DNA of 64,000 bases from Sphingobacterium sp. LZ7M1 (GCF_024296865.1 NZ_CP101134.1:1984001-2048000), one strand, 5' to 3'. Counted from the first letter of the stretch, positions 26,989 to 36,500 are shown. Notes: generated from the letters alone by a model not told the origin. Program-made: numbers and translations.

Positions 26989-27960
26989 ATGATGAATAAA
27001 GAACAAGAGATTGAACGTATTTCCTGTTTAATTATAGGATCAGGACCTGCTGGATACACTGCTGCCATTTACGCTGCACGTGCTGATTTAAAACCTGTTA
27101 TTTATACGGGTATGGTTCCGGGAGGACAATTGACCCAGACTACAGAAGTTGATAATTTTCCGGGTTACCCACAGGGAATCACTGGTCCGGTAATGATGGA
27201 GGATTTACGTGCTCAAGCTGAGCGTTTTGGAACAGATGTACGTTTTGGATATGCTACGAAGGTTGATTTTTCAACGGATGGTGGAATCCATAAGGTAGAG
27301 ATTGATGGGGTTAAGACCGTTGAGGCTGAAACTGTTATTATCGCTACAGGTGCAACTGCGAAATGGTTAGGATTGGATTCGGAAGAAAAATATAACGGAT
27401 TTGGTGTTTCGGCTTGTGCTGTATGTGATGGATTTTTCTACAAAGGTCAAGATGTTGCCATTGTAGGAGCTGGAGATACGGCCGCTGAAGAAGCAACTTA
27501 CTTAGCTAAGCTTTGTAGAAAGGTTTATATGTTGGTTCGTCGTGATGAATTCCGCGCTTCTAAAGCTATGGTTCATCGTGTGAACAATACGCCAAACATT
27601 GAAGTTCTTTATAATACGGAAGCAGTAGAGATTTTAGGAGATGGTCAAGTGGTAACCGGAGTACGAGTGATCAATAACGAAAGCAAAAATCTCCAAGACC
27701 TAGATGTTACGGGATTCTTTGTCGCTATCGGTCATAAGCCAAATACAGAGTTGTTCAAAGGGATCTTAGATATGGATGAAACTGGTTATTTGATAACCAA
27801 AGCCGATAGTACGGCTACCAATATCCCTGGTGTTTTTGCTTGTGGAGATGTTCAAGACCATGTTTTCCGTCAAGCGATCACAGCTGCAGGAACTGGTTGT
27901 ATGTCTGCATTAGAAGCAGAGCGCTATTTAATGGCTAAGGAAGACGTGGTGCTTTCTTAA
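26989..27960 (+). CDS. trxB: thioredoxin-disulfide reductase
   Basis: A 323-residue flavoenzyme that uses NADPH to reduce thioredoxin. FAD-binding GSGPAGYTAAIYAA is at residues 17-30, the redox motif CAVC at 143-146, the NADPH-binding GAGDTAAEEA follows, and the C-terminal FAD segment is ACGDVQDHVFRQA. Length and order are those of low-molecular-weight TrxR. Two tandem ATGs (26989, 26992) are possible starts. It lies 16 bases behind the exonuclease gene and is followed by a repeat-rich gap with a terminator at 28066. Confidence 0.95.
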   Translation: MMNKEQEIERISCLIIGSGPAGYTAAIYAARADLKPVIYTGMVPGGQLTQTTEVDNFPGYPQGITGPVMMEDLRAQAERFGTDVRFGYATKVDFSTDGGIHKVEIDGVKTVEAETVIIATGATAKWLGLDSEEKYNGFGVSACAVCDGFFYKGQDVAIVGAGDTAAEEATYLAKLCRKVYMLVRRDEFRASKAMVHRVNNTPNIEVLYNTEAVEILGDGQVVTGVRVINNESKNLQDLDVTGFFVAIGHKPNTELFKGILDMDETGYLITKADSTATNIPGVFACGDVQDHVFRQAITAAGTGCMSALEAERYLMAKEDVVLS

Positions 27961-28065
27961 TATAGACAAAAGACATTAGACATTAGACAACAGATCTTTT
28001 ATTTCGCCGATTGTAAGGGAGTCTATTAGATTTTTTTAATTGGTGTTTTGAAATATTTAATAATG

Positions 28066-28099
28066 AAGAGCCTTTCTAATTTTTAGAGAGGCTCTTTTT
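28066..28099 (+). terminator. terminator downstream of trxB
   Basis: AAGAGCCTTTCT (28066-28077) pairs with AGAGAGGCTCTT (28085-28096) with one G-U pair, 7-base loop, then a T run. It lies about 105 bases after the trxB stop. Confidence 0.8.
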
Positions 28100-28106
28100 G
28101 ATGTTT

Positions 28107-28282
28107 GAACCAGGATTAAATGGATGAGAGGATGTACCAAGATTTGGGGAAGAACCAGGATTAAATGGATGAGAGGATGTACCAAGATTTTGGGGAAAGA
28201 ACCAGGATTGAATGGATGAGAGGATGTGCCAAGATTTGGGGAAAGAGCCAGGATTGAATGGATGAGAGGATGTACCAAGATT
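28107..28282 (+). repeat. four tandem units of the AACCAGGAT repeat
   Basis: Units begin at 28107, 28152, 28199 and 28245 (45-47 bases each) with AACCAGGATT or GAGCCAGGATT, followed by AATGGATGAGAGGATGT and CCAAGATTTGGGGA. The units differ by only a few bases. Confidence 0.85.
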
Positions 28283-28320
28283 ATTATCAACAAGTCGCTG
28301 GAAAGTCCCCAATATAGAAG

Positions 28321-28339
28321 GGGCGTATTGCATACGCCC
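28321..28339. repeat. hairpin unit GGGCGTAT/ATACGCCC
   Basis: GGGCGTAT (28321-28328), TGC loop, ATACGCCC (28332-28339). A diverged form, GGGCTAT-GCA-ATAGTCCC, occurs at 63008-63025 in the second repeat cluster. Confidence 0.7.
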
Positions 28340-28489
28340 GCTCCATGCAAACCAAAAATAATATCAATTCTGATTAAATCTTGACGCAGGAAGAGTCTCG
28401 GAAAAACACAATACTCCATCATTTCCATAAATATTTCTATTCTTTTTTATGGATAAATAAGGTCTTGTGTCTTATGTCTGTTGTCTATA

Positions 28490-29224
28490 TTAAAATCTAT
28501 ATCCGATAGAGATACCAGCGCGGATACCTCCCCAGGGGCTTTTTGCTTTTAGGGAAGCGCCTTGAGCATCTACTGTGGTTTCAATATCTACAACATCATT
28601 CTGTAAGTTTTCAAGCTCTTCTCTTAGGTATTGCTGCTCTTGAGGAGAAAGGTCCATTTTTCCTGATATAGTTCCGCTAGCGCCGCCATAATGTGGTCCA
28701 AGGATTCGAAGATCCATGAATACTGATTTTGCAAGTTTAAATTGAGACCCAATAACGAAACCGAAGCCCCAAGTTCCGATTCCACCTTTAAGAGGAACTG
28801 TTTCTGTGGTTCCTTGGTCAGTTTCATAAGGATAATTGGTTGTGATGTTGTACTTTCCATATTTGAAGAAAGGACCTACGTAAAATCCTCTTCCACCATC
28901 TCCATTTTTGCTTGTATAGAATCTGAATTCGGGAGAGAAAGTAAAATGGTCTAAAGTAGCATCATTGGTAAAGTTTTCATCTTCGATCAATTCTTCAATA
29001 GTTTTTTTGAAGTGGAGGGATGATTTACCTCTAAATCCAATACTAGCATTAACACTCATTTTGGGAGCTACCATGCGTTCGTATTCGAAAGCAAAAGTTT
29101 TACCAACCAAGGGTAAAAGATTGAACTTTACGGTATTCTGTTGTGCTAAAGTCAAGGATGGGAGTAAGCATAGGGCGAAGGTTATGGACAGAAGCGCGAG
29201 TCCAAGGGAATTTTTATTTTTCAT
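28490..29224 (-). CDS. outer-membrane beta-barrel protein, DUF3575-like
   Basis: A 244-residue secreted protein with a signal peptide ending LTLAQQ and alternating strands typical of a small outer-membrane barrel, ending in GISIGYRF with a terminal Phe. The first strands (NTVKFNLLPLVGKTFAFEYERMV) match the Bacteroidota DUF3575 pattern. A charged helical insert (LSPQEQQYLREELENLQNDV) near residues 190-210 interrupts the barrel. Function unknown. It is monocistronic; the 3' end touches the right arm of a repeat cluster. Confidence 0.82.
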   Translation of the reverse strand: MKNKNSLGLALLSITFALCLLPSLTLAQQNTVKFNLLPLVGKTFAFEYERMVAPKMSVNASIGFRGKSSLHFKKTIEELIEDENFTNDATLDHFTFSPEFRFYTSKNGDGGRGFYVGPFFKYGKYNITTNYPYETDQGTTETVPLKGGIGTWGFGFVIGSQFKLAKSVFMDLRILGPHYGGASGTISGKMDLSPQEQQYLREELENLQNDVVDIETTVDAQGASLKAKSPWGGIRAGISIGYRF

Positions 29225-29301
29225 TGTGAGTTAACATTTGGTTTTGATAGTCCAAATATATTTAACTACAATGAAAGCCACAATACCTAAAAGTTGGTAT
29301 T

Positions 29302-30090
29302 TTATAAAACTGAAAAATATTTTAGCGCATTCCAGATTCCATCATTATCTACATCATCTGTGACGTAGTTGGCGATTTCCTTTACCTCTGGGTTAGCATT
29401 CCCCATTGCGACACCTAGCTGAACGTGTTTAAGCATGCTGATGTCGTTTCCACCATCACCGAAAGCCATTGTGTTTTCCAATGGAATACCAAAATGCTTG
29501 CAGAATATGTCAATCCCCACCTTTTTACTTAAGCCTTTTGGGTTTACATCGGCAAATAGCGGAGTCCATCTCGAAGCAAGAGAATTCGGCATTACGGTTT
29601 CCATAAACTGCTTTTCTTCCTCAGGCCCTAAGAAGATATTGGTCTGTAAAATACTATGGATATCAACCTTTTCCATGTCGACCAATTTTGGAACCGGTAG
29701 GTTGAGGTGGGCATACATGCCGGCAATTTCAGGAGTTACATCATGAATGGTAATCTCTTGTTCAGACATAAAGGAGAAACTAAGGGGTTTTTCCTTTGCA
29801 TACTCAATCACGGACTGTATATCCTGACTGGCAATGGTCTGCTTGAATAGCACTTCAAAATCATGGGTAAGGCAATAACCGCCATTAAAGGTGATATATC
29901 CATCGAAATCCAAAAATTTGATATGATCAATACTGTTTATGGATCTCCCTGTTGAAAGAATGGTTTTGATGCCATGAGTCTGAAGTAATCTGATTGCTTC
30001 AACGGTTGATTCAGGTACTTTGTGGGTCTTGAAACTCAATAAGGTTCCATCAATATCAAAAAATACGGCTTTAATTTTAGGATTTAGCAT
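29302..30090 (-). CDS. Cof-type HAD-family phosphatase
   Basis: About 262 residues. Motif I is FFDIDGTLL with the nucleophilic and the acid/base Asp, motif II is in LSTGRS, motif III is the Lys near SKKVGID, and motif IV is AFGDGGNDISML. This order and the C2-type cap mark the Cof/YbjI/SupH subfamily, which dephosphorylates sugar phosphates or cofactors such as PLP and FMN; the true substrate cannot be read. The frame extends to 30156, but a TAnnTTTG box (TACCTTTG, 30101-30094 on the minus strand) ends three bases before the ATG at 30090, which makes 30090 the start and the mRNA leaderless. Confidence 0.88.
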   Translation of the reverse strand: MLNPKIKAVFFDIDGTLLSFKTHKVPESTVEAIRLLQTHGIKTILSTGRSINSIDHIKFLDFDGYITFNGGYCLTHDFEVLFKQTIASQDIQSVIEYAKEKPLSFSFMSEQEITIHDVTPEIAGMYAHLNLPVPKLVDMEKVDIHSILQTNIFLGPEEEKQFMETVMPNSLASRWTPLFADVNPKGLSKKVGIDIFCKHFGIPLENTMAFGDGGNDISMLKHVQLGVAMGNANPEVKEIANYVTDDVDNDGIWNALKYFSVL

Positions 30091-30093
30091 GCC

Positions 30094-30101
30094 CAAAGGT
30101 A
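30094..30101 (-). promoter_or_regulatory. -7 element of the HAD phosphatase gene
   Basis: TACCTTTG on the minus strand fits TAnnTTTG exactly and ends three bases before the start codon, so the transcript should have almost no leader. Confidence 0.5.
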
Positions 30102-30234
30102 CGTAAATTGGGCCAATTAGCCTAGGAAATGGAGGTTGATTTAGCTGCTTGGGCAACCATTAAACATTGATTTGACCATCCTAGCTGAATTTGTTTGTAG
30201 GCAATGATTATCTTTGTACTGAAATAATAATGGT

Positions 30235-31422
30235 ATGACTATATTCATGGATTTTTTAGGTGAGCTGGAAGGGATGCTTTTAAGAAAAGAACTGCAAAAA
30301 ATTTCTTTAGGAAATTACCGAGGTGAAGAGGCTAATTTAAAAAATATCTATATAAAGCCTGTGTTAATAAAACAGGACTTAATGCTTTCATTTGTTTATC
30401 GTTATCAAACGAAAGATATCACTAAGAATTATTCCATTGAAGATTCGATAAAAGAGCTGGAAAAGCTGGTGGACTTTAGAGGATTCAGACAGGTGAATGT
30501 TCAGAACCTCAGTGAAAATCTGGTTTTTCAGATGAACAAAAAAGGAGAATGGCGCCTGCAAAAAGAAAAGGTTGAGCAGAGAAAGGAGCAGTCCTTGTCT
30601 CATGATAAAATCAAGGACCGAAAAATTGCGGATTCCAGTAAGGTCTATCTGCATCAGTTAAACCTTACTGATGGGGAAGGAAAAGTGTTCAAGAATGCCC
30701 AGGATAAATGGAAGCAAATCAATCATTATATCGAATTATTGAGTTCGTCCTTAGCAGGTCTTCCTTCTAAGGAAATGCTGAAAGTAGTGGATATGGGCGC
30801 AGGAAAAGGTTATCTGACCTTTGCACTTTATGATTACCTAAGAAATAGCCTGGGGAAACAGGTGGAAGTAGTGGGGATAGAATACAGGAAGGATTTGGTT
30901 GATTTCTGCAATCAGGTTGCTCAAGATTCAGGATTTGATGCCCTGCGTTTTGAGGAGGGAAGCATTGAAGATTATCAAACAGTTGAAGGAATAGATGTAC
31001 TGATTGCCTTGCATGCCTGTGATACAGCTACGGATGATGCCATATTCAAAGGCATCCAAAATGATGCTGAACTTATTGTGGTGGCTCCTTGTTGCCATAA
31101 GCAGGTCAGGAGGGAATTGGAAGCGGTGAAAGCTAAGAATGACCTGGATTTTATGACCCAATATGGTATTTTTTTAGAAAGGCATGCAGAGATGCTAACG
31201 GATAGCATACGTGCCTTGATCTTGGAGTATTATGGTTATGAAATGCGAGTCATGCAGTTTATTTCGGATCAGCATACACCAAAAAATGTCATGTTGGTCG
31301 GCTCTAAGCGAAAGATAGAGCCTAAGAAGCAGGTTGAAATCTTAGAAAAGATCAAAAGTCTGAAAGCTTATTTTGGAATCAATTACCAGCACTTGGAACG
31401 TTTGTGTGGCCTTGATATATAA
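30235..31422 (+). CDS. class I SAM-dependent methyltransferase
   Basis: A 395-residue protein whose C-terminal two thirds form a Rossmann methyltransferase: motif I VVDMGAGKGYLTFAL near residue 187, acidic motif II VEVVGIEYR, and motif IV ALHACDTATDDAI followed by VVAPCCHKQVRRE. The HACD and PCCHK segments match the METTL25-like/Methyltransf_32 group, whose bacterial substrates are unknown. The first ~120 residues are an extra basic domain. A near-perfect -7 box TATCTTTG lies at 30209-30216. ATG at 30247 is an alternative start. Confidence 0.85.
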   Translation: MTIFMDFLGELEGMLLRKELQKISLGNYRGEEANLKNIYIKPVLIKQDLMLSFVYRYQTKDITKNYSIEDSIKELEKLVDFRGFRQVNVQNLSENLVFQMNKKGEWRLQKEKVEQRKEQSLSHDKIKDRKIADSSKVYLHQLNLTDGEGKVFKNAQDKWKQINHYIELLSSSLAGLPSKEMLKVVDMGAGKGYLTFALYDYLRNSLGKQVEVVGIEYRKDLVDFCNQVAQDSGFDALRFEEGSIEDYQTVEGIDVLIALHACDTATDDAIFKGIQNDAELIVVAPCCHKQVRRELEAVKAKNDLDFMTQYGIFLERHAEMLTDSIRALILEYYGYEMRVMQFISDQHTPKNVMLVGSKRKIEPKKQVEILEKIKSLKAYFGINYQHLERLCGLDI

Positions 31423-31572
31423 GTTTTTACATTAGTTTAGTTAATATATTTATTTAGATAATAGACAGGCTTTTTATTTATCGTTTATGTATCAACAAAC
31501 CAGTTGTTCATTTGGAATAAGGTAATTCCGGATAATAGTCCAAAAAACCTGTGCATTTAGGTCACAAAGTTC

Positions 31573-31580
31573 TATCTTTG
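31573..31580 (+). promoter_or_regulatory. -7 element before pheT
   Basis: TATCTTTG fits TAnnTTTG and lies 20 bases before the pheT start codon. Confidence 0.5.
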
Positions 31581-31600
31581 TGTCTTGAAAAATTGTAGCG

Positions 31601-33994
31601 ATGAGAATTTCTTATAATTGGTTAAAGAATTTTATTGATATAGATAAAACCCCACAGGAGCTTTCCTTAATCTTGACAGATATTGGTTTAGAAGTAGAGT
31701 CCTTGGAGGTTGAACAGAGTATTCCTGGAGGATTGGAAGGGTTGGTTGTTGGAGAAGTGATTACTTGTGAGCAACATCCAAACGCTGATAAACTAAAAGT
31801 AACAACAGTAAACGTAGGTAAACCTGAGTTATTGAATATCGTGTGCGGTGCGCCAAACGTACGCACTGGTTTAAAAGTTATAGTAGCACAGGTTGGCACA
31901 ACCTGTCACCCTACATCAGGAGATCCTTTTAAAATTACCAAGTCCAAAATCCGTGGCGAAGCATCCGAAGGGATGCTTTGTGGTGAGGATGAAATTGGTT
32001 TGGGTACTTCACATGCAGGTATCGTAGAGCTAGATTCTGACGCCGAAATTGGCAGTTTGGTGAAATCATACTTCAATATGGAGGATGATTATTGCTATGA
32101 AATCGGGTTGACACCAAACCGTGCAGATGCGGCATCCCATTTAGGTGTGGCAAGAGATTTAGCGGCTTATTTCAGGTCGAATGTAAAAGCTCTGGATTTA
32201 GGTTCGTTTCAAGAGGTGTCAACAAGTGGAACTGCGGTAAAAGTAGATGATGTAGAAGATGCCCCTCGATATTCTGGGATAAATATCAAGAATATCAAAG
32301 TTGGAGAGTCTCCGGAATGGTTAAGAAATAAATTAAGTGCAATTGGTGTTCGCTCGATCAACAATATCGTCGATGTAACCAATTATATCCTTCATGATTT
32401 AGGACAACCTTTACATGCATTTGACCAGGACAAGATTTCTGGAAATCAGGTAATTGTTAGGAAAGCGAAAGAAGGTGAATTGTTCAAGACTTTGGATGGC
32501 ATAGAGCGTAAGTTGTCATCAGAGGATTTAGTGATTGCAGATGCTGAGAAACCGATGTGTATTGCTGGGGTTTTCGGTGGTGAATATTCTGGAGTTACGG
32601 AAGGAACGACTTCGATTTTCCTAGAGTCGGCATACTTTAACCCGGTAACGGTTAGGAAAACATCGAAAAGACACGCGTTGAAAACAGATTCATCATTCCG
32701 TTTTGAGCGTGGAACCAATCCGGATATTACTGTAGAGGCTTTGAAAAAAGCGGCTATCCTGATTGCTGAAGTTGCCGGTGGGGAAGTGTCATCCAATATT
32801 GTTGACCTGTACCCAAATCCTATAAAACCATTTGAGTTTCCAGTAAGCTATCAAAATATTCAACGTGTCATCGGAAAAGACATTCCCGCGGAAACGATTA
32901 GAGAGATTATCGTGAGTTTAGGCATTGAGCTTGAAAATGAGACTGCTGAGGGGTTTGATGTCAAGGTACCTGCTTATAAAGTAGATGTCATCCGTGAGAT
33001 TGATGTGGTTGAAGAAGTATTGCGCATCTATGGATACAACAATATTGAACTAAAGACGCAGATCAAAGCTTCCTTAAATACCTCGGAGAAACCAGATAAG
33101 GAAGTTGTGTTGAACCAGATTGCAGATCTATTGATCGCTAATGGGTATAGGGAGATCTTGGCGAATTCATTGACCAAAGATGATTACCTGGAAAATGAGG
33201 AGACTGCTGTGAAGCTGTTAAATCCATTGAGTAGCGATTTGGACGTGATGCGTCAGAACCTGTTGTTTTCTGCTTTGATTGCCATTGGATACAATCAAAA
33301 ACGCAAGAATGCAGACCTAAAGATCTTTGAATACGGAAGGTCGTATAATTTAGTTGAAGGTAATTACGTAGAAAAGCAATTGTTCTCTATCGCTATTTCA
33401 GGAAAGAAAGAAGCGGAGCAATGGAATAATAATGCCAAAGGCGTAAGTTTCTATGATATCAAAGCAGTTGTAGACGATATCGTCAAAAGACTGAAAGTAG
33501 AAGGTATCCGCGTTGAGGATTATGTTGGGACGTACTTTGATTATGGATTGAGCTATAGAAAAGGAGAGAAGGTCTTGGTTTCCTTTGGGGCGGTTTCAAA
33601 AGCTAACCTGAAGAAAACAGATGTTGATGGACCGGTATTCTTTGCGCAATTTGATTGGGACTTGATGATTAAAGTGATCAAGAAAAATAAAATCACGTAC
33701 AAGGAAGTTTCAAAATTCCCATCCGTAAGACGCGATTTAGCGTTGTTGCTGGATGATCAGGTGACCTTTGAGCAATTGCGTTTAATTGCCACAAAGACAG
33801 AGAGAAAGTTATTGAAGGATGTTCAGATATTTGATGTCTATAAGGGTGATAAATTGCCGGAGGGTAAGAAGTCATATGCCTTGAGTTTTACGCTTCAGGA
33901 CGAAGAAAAAACACTTACAGACAAACAAATTGATGCAATTATTCAAAAATTAATTATTAACTTTGAGAAAGAAGTAGGCGCATCAGTGCGCTAA
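31601..33994 (+). CDS. pheT: phenylalanine-tRNA ligase beta subunit
   Basis: A 797-residue subunit of the (alpha-beta)2 enzyme that charges tRNA-Phe. Domains in order: N-terminal segment, EMAP-type tRNA-binding domain (about 40-155, with HPNADKLKV), B3/B4 editing domain (about 210-390, with the GVEYSGV-like VFGGEYSGVTEGT), B5 DNA-binding-like domain (about 405-480), the inactive catalytic-like core, and a C-terminal anticodon-binding FDX-ACB domain (about 700-797, SKFPSVRRDLALL). The alpha subunit pheS is not in the window. It is followed after 27 bases by a coiled-coil gene and zapA, an arrangement common in Bacteroidota. Confidence 0.96.
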   Translation: MRISYNWLKNFIDIDKTPQELSLILTDIGLEVESLEVEQSIPGGLEGLVVGEVITCEQHPNADKLKVTTVNVGKPELLNIVCGAPNVRTGLKVIVAQVGTTCHPTSGDPFKITKSKIRGEASEGMLCGEDEIGLGTSHAGIVELDSDAEIGSLVKSYFNMEDDYCYEIGLTPNRADAASHLGVARDLAAYFRSNVKALDLGSFQEVSTSGTAVKVDDVEDAPRYSGINIKNIKVGESPEWLRNKLSAIGVRSINNIVDVTNYILHDLGQPLHAFDQDKISGNQVIVRKAKEGELFKTLDGIERKLSSEDLVIADAEKPMCIAGVFGGEYSGVTEGTTSIFLESAYFNPVTVRKTSKRHALKTDSSFRFERGTNPDITVEALKKAAILIAEVAGGEVSSNIVDLYPNPIKPFEFPVSYQNIQRVIGKDIPAETIREIIVSLGIELENETAEGFDVKVPAYKVDVIREIDVVEEVLRIYGYNNIELKTQIKASLNTSEKPDKEVVLNQIADLLIANGYREILANSLTKDDYLENEETAVKLLNPLSSDLDVMRQNLLFSALIAIGYNQKRKNADLKIFEYGRSYNLVEGNYVEKQLFSIAISGKKEAEQWNNNAKGVSFYDIKAVVDDIVKRLKVEGIRVEDYVGTYFDYGLSYRKGEKVLVSFGAVSKANLKKTDVDGPVFFAQFDWDLMIKVIKKNKITYKEVSKFPSVRRDLALLLDDQVTFEQLRLIATKTERKLLKDVQIFDVYKGDKLPEGKKSYALSFTLQDEEKTLTDKQIDAIIQKLIINFEKEVGASVR

Positions 33995-34021
33995 AAATTT
34001 ATACATTAATTGCGAAATACT

Positions 34022-34330
34022 ATGGCGTCATTATCTTCCCAAATGAATATTATCGTTGAGAAAACGAAAAATCTTATTCAATTGTGTGAAGCCTTGCAAG
34101 AGGAGAATGACTTGTTAAAGTTAGAAGTTCAATCATTGCAAGTTGCATTTGATACGAGTTCGGATAAAGTTAAGCAGCTGGAAGACAAGGTGAAAGCCTT
34201 GGCGGTTGCTAAAACATTAGACAATTCGGAGATCGATAAAGACGCTATAAATGAAAAAGTACTTGACACAAAACGAAAAATTAACGATTTTGTGCGAGAA
34301 ATAGACAAATGTATAAGTCTATTGAAGTAG
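34022..34330 (+). CDS. small coiled-coil protein upstream of zapA
   Basis: About 102 residues, almost entirely helical, with heptad-like leucines from residue 20 to 65 (LIQLCEALQEENDLLKLEVQ). The frame opens at a TTG at 34010, but the ATG at 34022 is the normal start. It lies between pheT and zapA. In size and shape it resembles ZapB, the coiled-coil partner of ZapA in other bacteria, but no sequence similarity can be claimed. A role in cell division is an inference from the neighbour. Confidence 0.78.
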   Translation: MASLSSQMNIIVEKTKNLIQLCEALQEENDLLKLEVQSLQVAFDTSSDKVKQLEDKVKALAVAKTLDNSEIDKDAINEKVLDTKRKINDFVREIDKCISLLK

Positions 34331-34379
34331 GAAAAGGGAGTAGGAGAATAGACTTATTACGTTATTAAGCTCAAAGAAA

Positions 34380-34670
34380 ATGGGAGAGATTTCCATAAAA
34401 ATAAATATAGCAGACCGAGTATATCCTTTACGTGTTGAGACGGAGGAGGAAGAGGTGATTCGATATGCCGCGAAGCTAATAAACGAGAAAATTAAAGAAC
34501 TGCAGGATAACTATGCGGTTCGTGATAAGCAAGACTTGTTGTCGATGTGTGTATTGCAATATGCCACGGGGATGATCAAGGCTGAGCGGAATAGTCAGAA
34601 CCAGGATTCTGGTCTGGAGCATTCCATTCATGAACTGGACAATATTCTGACAGATTTCTTCAAAAAATAA
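34380..34670 (+). CDS. zapA: cell division protein ZapA
   Basis: A 96-residue protein with the ZapA layout: N-terminal globular part (ISIKINIADRVYPLRVETEEEEVIRYAAKLIN) and a C-terminal helix for coiled-coil tetramer formation. ZapA bundles FtsZ filaments at the division site. It lies between a small coiled-coil gene (49-base gap) and, after a 270-base gap holding a candidate 6S RNA, the RNase Y gene. Confidence 0.9.
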   Translation: MGEISIKINIADRVYPLRVETEEEEVIRYAAKLINEKIKELQDNYAVRDKQDLLSMCVLQYATGMIKAERNSQNQDSGLEHSIHELDNILTDFFKK

Positions 34671-34714
34671 AACGTTTACGTTCTTAGAATTTAGAGCTTG
34701 TAACGACGAATTTG

Positions 34715-34891
34715 CCGCAATTAAATTCGGGTTGTCACTATTTTAAACTTAACGCTTCAATATCACGAGCAATTTTAAAGATGTAGGCCATTTTGCGAAA
34801 GCCATCTAGGTCATGATCATACGCTCAAATCATGTGTAATCGAAGTTTAATAATACATGGTACCTGATTTATTTAATTGCGGTTTTTTTTT
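34715..34891 (+). ncRNA. candidate 6S-like RNA between zapA and rny
   Basis: CCGCAATTAAAT (34715-34726) is perfectly complementary to ATTTAATTGCGG (34871-34882), and the latter is followed by nine T. Inside this closing stem CGGGT (34728-34732) can pair with ACCTG (34863-34867), and an inner hairpin forms from GAT..GGC and GCC..ATC around 34779-34811. The result is a long rod-like RNA of about 175 bases ending in a terminator, the general shape of 6S RNA. Location next to zapA is the usual place for 6S RNA in many bacteria. The 5' end is not fixed and no good -7 box was found, so this is a structural inference. Confidence 0.5.
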
Positions 34892-34940
34892 GGAAATTAA
34901 ATGCTATTACATTAACATATTAAATTATAAATAATAACAA

Positions 34941-36500
34941 ATGGAGTTATCAACTACTATATCAATAATAATTTCACTGGTTGTCGGTGTTTTTATTGGA
35001 CGATATCTTTTGCAGATGTTGTTCAAGAAGCAGGAGCAATCAGCGAATGATAAGGCTGCCCAAATAGTAAGGGATGCAGAGCAACAAGCGGATCATATAA
35101 AAAAGCAGCGTCAGCTAGAAGCAAAAGAGAAGTTTTTGCAATTGAAGGCTGAGCATGAAAAAGAAGTCAACCAAAAGAATAATACCATCTCCCAAAAAGA
35201 GAATACCATTCGTCAGAAAGAACAGTCATTAAATCAAAAATTGGAGAATCTAAATCGTGAAAAACAGGATTTGGATAACAAAACCAAGAAATTGGATCAA
35301 ATGATTGAGTTCAATGACAAGAAAAAGGAAGAGGTAGAGCAGCTAAAAGGCCAACATATCAAGCAATTGGAGAGTATGGCTGGACTGTCTGCTGAGGAAG
35401 CTAAAGAACAGTTAGTGAATTCATTGCGTGAAGAAGCTCGTTCTCAAGCGATCATGCAGATCAAGGACATCGTTGATGAAGCGAAATTAACAGCTTCGAA
35501 AGAGGCCAAGAAAGTAGTTATCCAAACTATACAACGTACAGCTACTGAATCTGCCATTGAAAATACGGTATCTATCTTTAACATTGAAAATGATGAGATC
35601 AAAGGTCGTATCATTGGACGTGAAGGTCGTAATATTAGAGCACTTGAGGCTGCAACGGGTGTAGAGATTATCGTAGATGATACCCCAGAAGCGATTATCC
35701 TTTCTGGCTTTGATCCTGTACGTCGTGAAATTGCCCGTTTATCATTACATAGATTGGTTACGGATGGTCGTATCCACCCAGCACGTATCGAGGAGGTTGT
35801 TGCAAAGACCCGTACGCAGATTGAAGATGAAATCGTTGAAATCGGTGAACGTACCGTCATTGATTTAGGTATTCATGGTCTACACCCTGAACTGATCAGG
35901 ATGGTGGGAAGAATGAGATATCGTTCTTCATATGGTCAAAACCTATTACAGCACTCACGTGAGGTTGCGAATTTTGCGGCTACGATGGCGGCGGAATTGG
36001 GACTTAATGTGAAACATGCGAAGCGAGCTGGATTGCTGCACGATATTGGGAAGGTGCCCGATGATAACCCAGAATTGCCTCACGCGATCTTGGGGATGCA
36101 ATTGGCCGAGAAATATAAGGAACATCCAGATGTATGCAATGCGATTGGTGCTCACCACGACGAGATCGAGATGACTTCGATGATATCTCCGATCGTTCAG
36201 GCATGTGATGCAATTTCAGGTGCCCGTCCAGGAGCTAGACGTGAGGTCGTAGAAAGCTACATCAAACGTTTGAAGGAACTAGAAGACCTAGCTTTGTCAT
36301 ATCCAGGTGTGGAGAAAACATTTGCTATCCAAGCAGGACGTGAACTGCGTGTTGTGGTTGAAAGCGAGAAAGTATCTGATGCGCAAGCTGAGATCTTGGC
36401 AGCAGATATTTCAAACCGTATCCAGACAGAGATGACTTATCCAGGTCAGATCAAAGTAACAGTCATTAGAGAGACCAGATCGGTTTCTTATGCAAAATAA
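34941..36500 (+). CDS. rny: ribonuclease Y
   Basis: A 519-residue membrane-anchored endoribonuclease that starts mRNA decay. Order of parts: one N-terminal membrane span ([18 protein letters not shown]), a long coiled coil (about 30-200), a KH RNA-binding domain ([23 protein letters not shown] near 212-234), and an HD domain with [13 protein letters not shown] near 356-368 that binds the catalytic metals. It ends with the usual [10 protein letters not shown] strand. It is preceded by 50 bases after the candidate 6S RNA terminator and followed by its own terminator. Confidence 0.95.
   Translation: MELSTTISIIISLVVGVFIGRYLLQMLFKKQEQSANDKAAQIVRDAEQQADHIKKQRQLEAKEKFLQLKAEHEKEVNQKNNTISQKENTIRQKEQSLNQKLENLNREKQDLDNKTKKLDQMIEFNDKKKEEVEQLKGQHIKQLESMAGLSAEEAKEQLVNSLREEARSQAIMQIKDIVDEAKLTASKEAKKVVIQTIQRTATESAIENTVSIFNIENDEIKGRIIGREGRNIRALEAATGVEIIVDDTPEAIILSGFDPVRREIARLSLHRLVTDGRIHPARIEEVVAKTRTQIEDEIVEIGERTVIDLGIHGLHPELIRMVGRMRYRSSYGQNLLQHSREVANFAATMAAELGLNVKHAKRAGLLHDIGKVPDDNPELPHAILGMQLAEKYKEHPDVCNAIGAHHDEIEMTSMISPIVQACDAISGARPGARREVVESYIKRLKELEDLALSYPGVEKTFAIQAGRELRVVVESEKVSDAQAEILAADISNRIQTEMTYPGQIKVTVIRETRSVSYAK

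Larger units (their letters stand above)
27959..28496. repeat. gene-free repeat cluster with inverted heptad-repeat ends
   Basis: The ends carry AGACAT/AGACAA-type heptads in inverted orientation: left end 27959-27995 begins AATATAGACAAAAGACATTA and the complement of the right end (28496-28461) begins AATATAGACAACAGACATAA. Inside lie a terminator (28066-28099), four tandem units of the AACCAGGAT repeat (28107-28282), an 8-bp hairpin (28321-28339) and a GACGCAGGAAG motif (28384 onwards). The right end overlaps the last two codons of the DUF3575 gene. Open frames here are translations of the repeats. Confidence 0.6.

Noticed and set aside
28107..28282. CRISPR-like array because of regular 45-47 base units
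   Set aside because: The units are repeated over their whole length with no unique spacers, and no cas gene is present.
28057..28428. Minus-strand frame of 123 codons with repeated NLGTSSHPFNPGS-like segments, and the overlapping frame at 28076-28333
   Set aside because: The repeated peptide is only the translation of the four tandem AACCAGGAT DNA units; two frames are open over the same repeats, as expected for non-coding repeats.
35444..35860. Minus-strand frame of 138 codons inside rny
   Set aside because: It lies antisense to the coiled-coil and KH region of RNase Y, which is a conserved protein.
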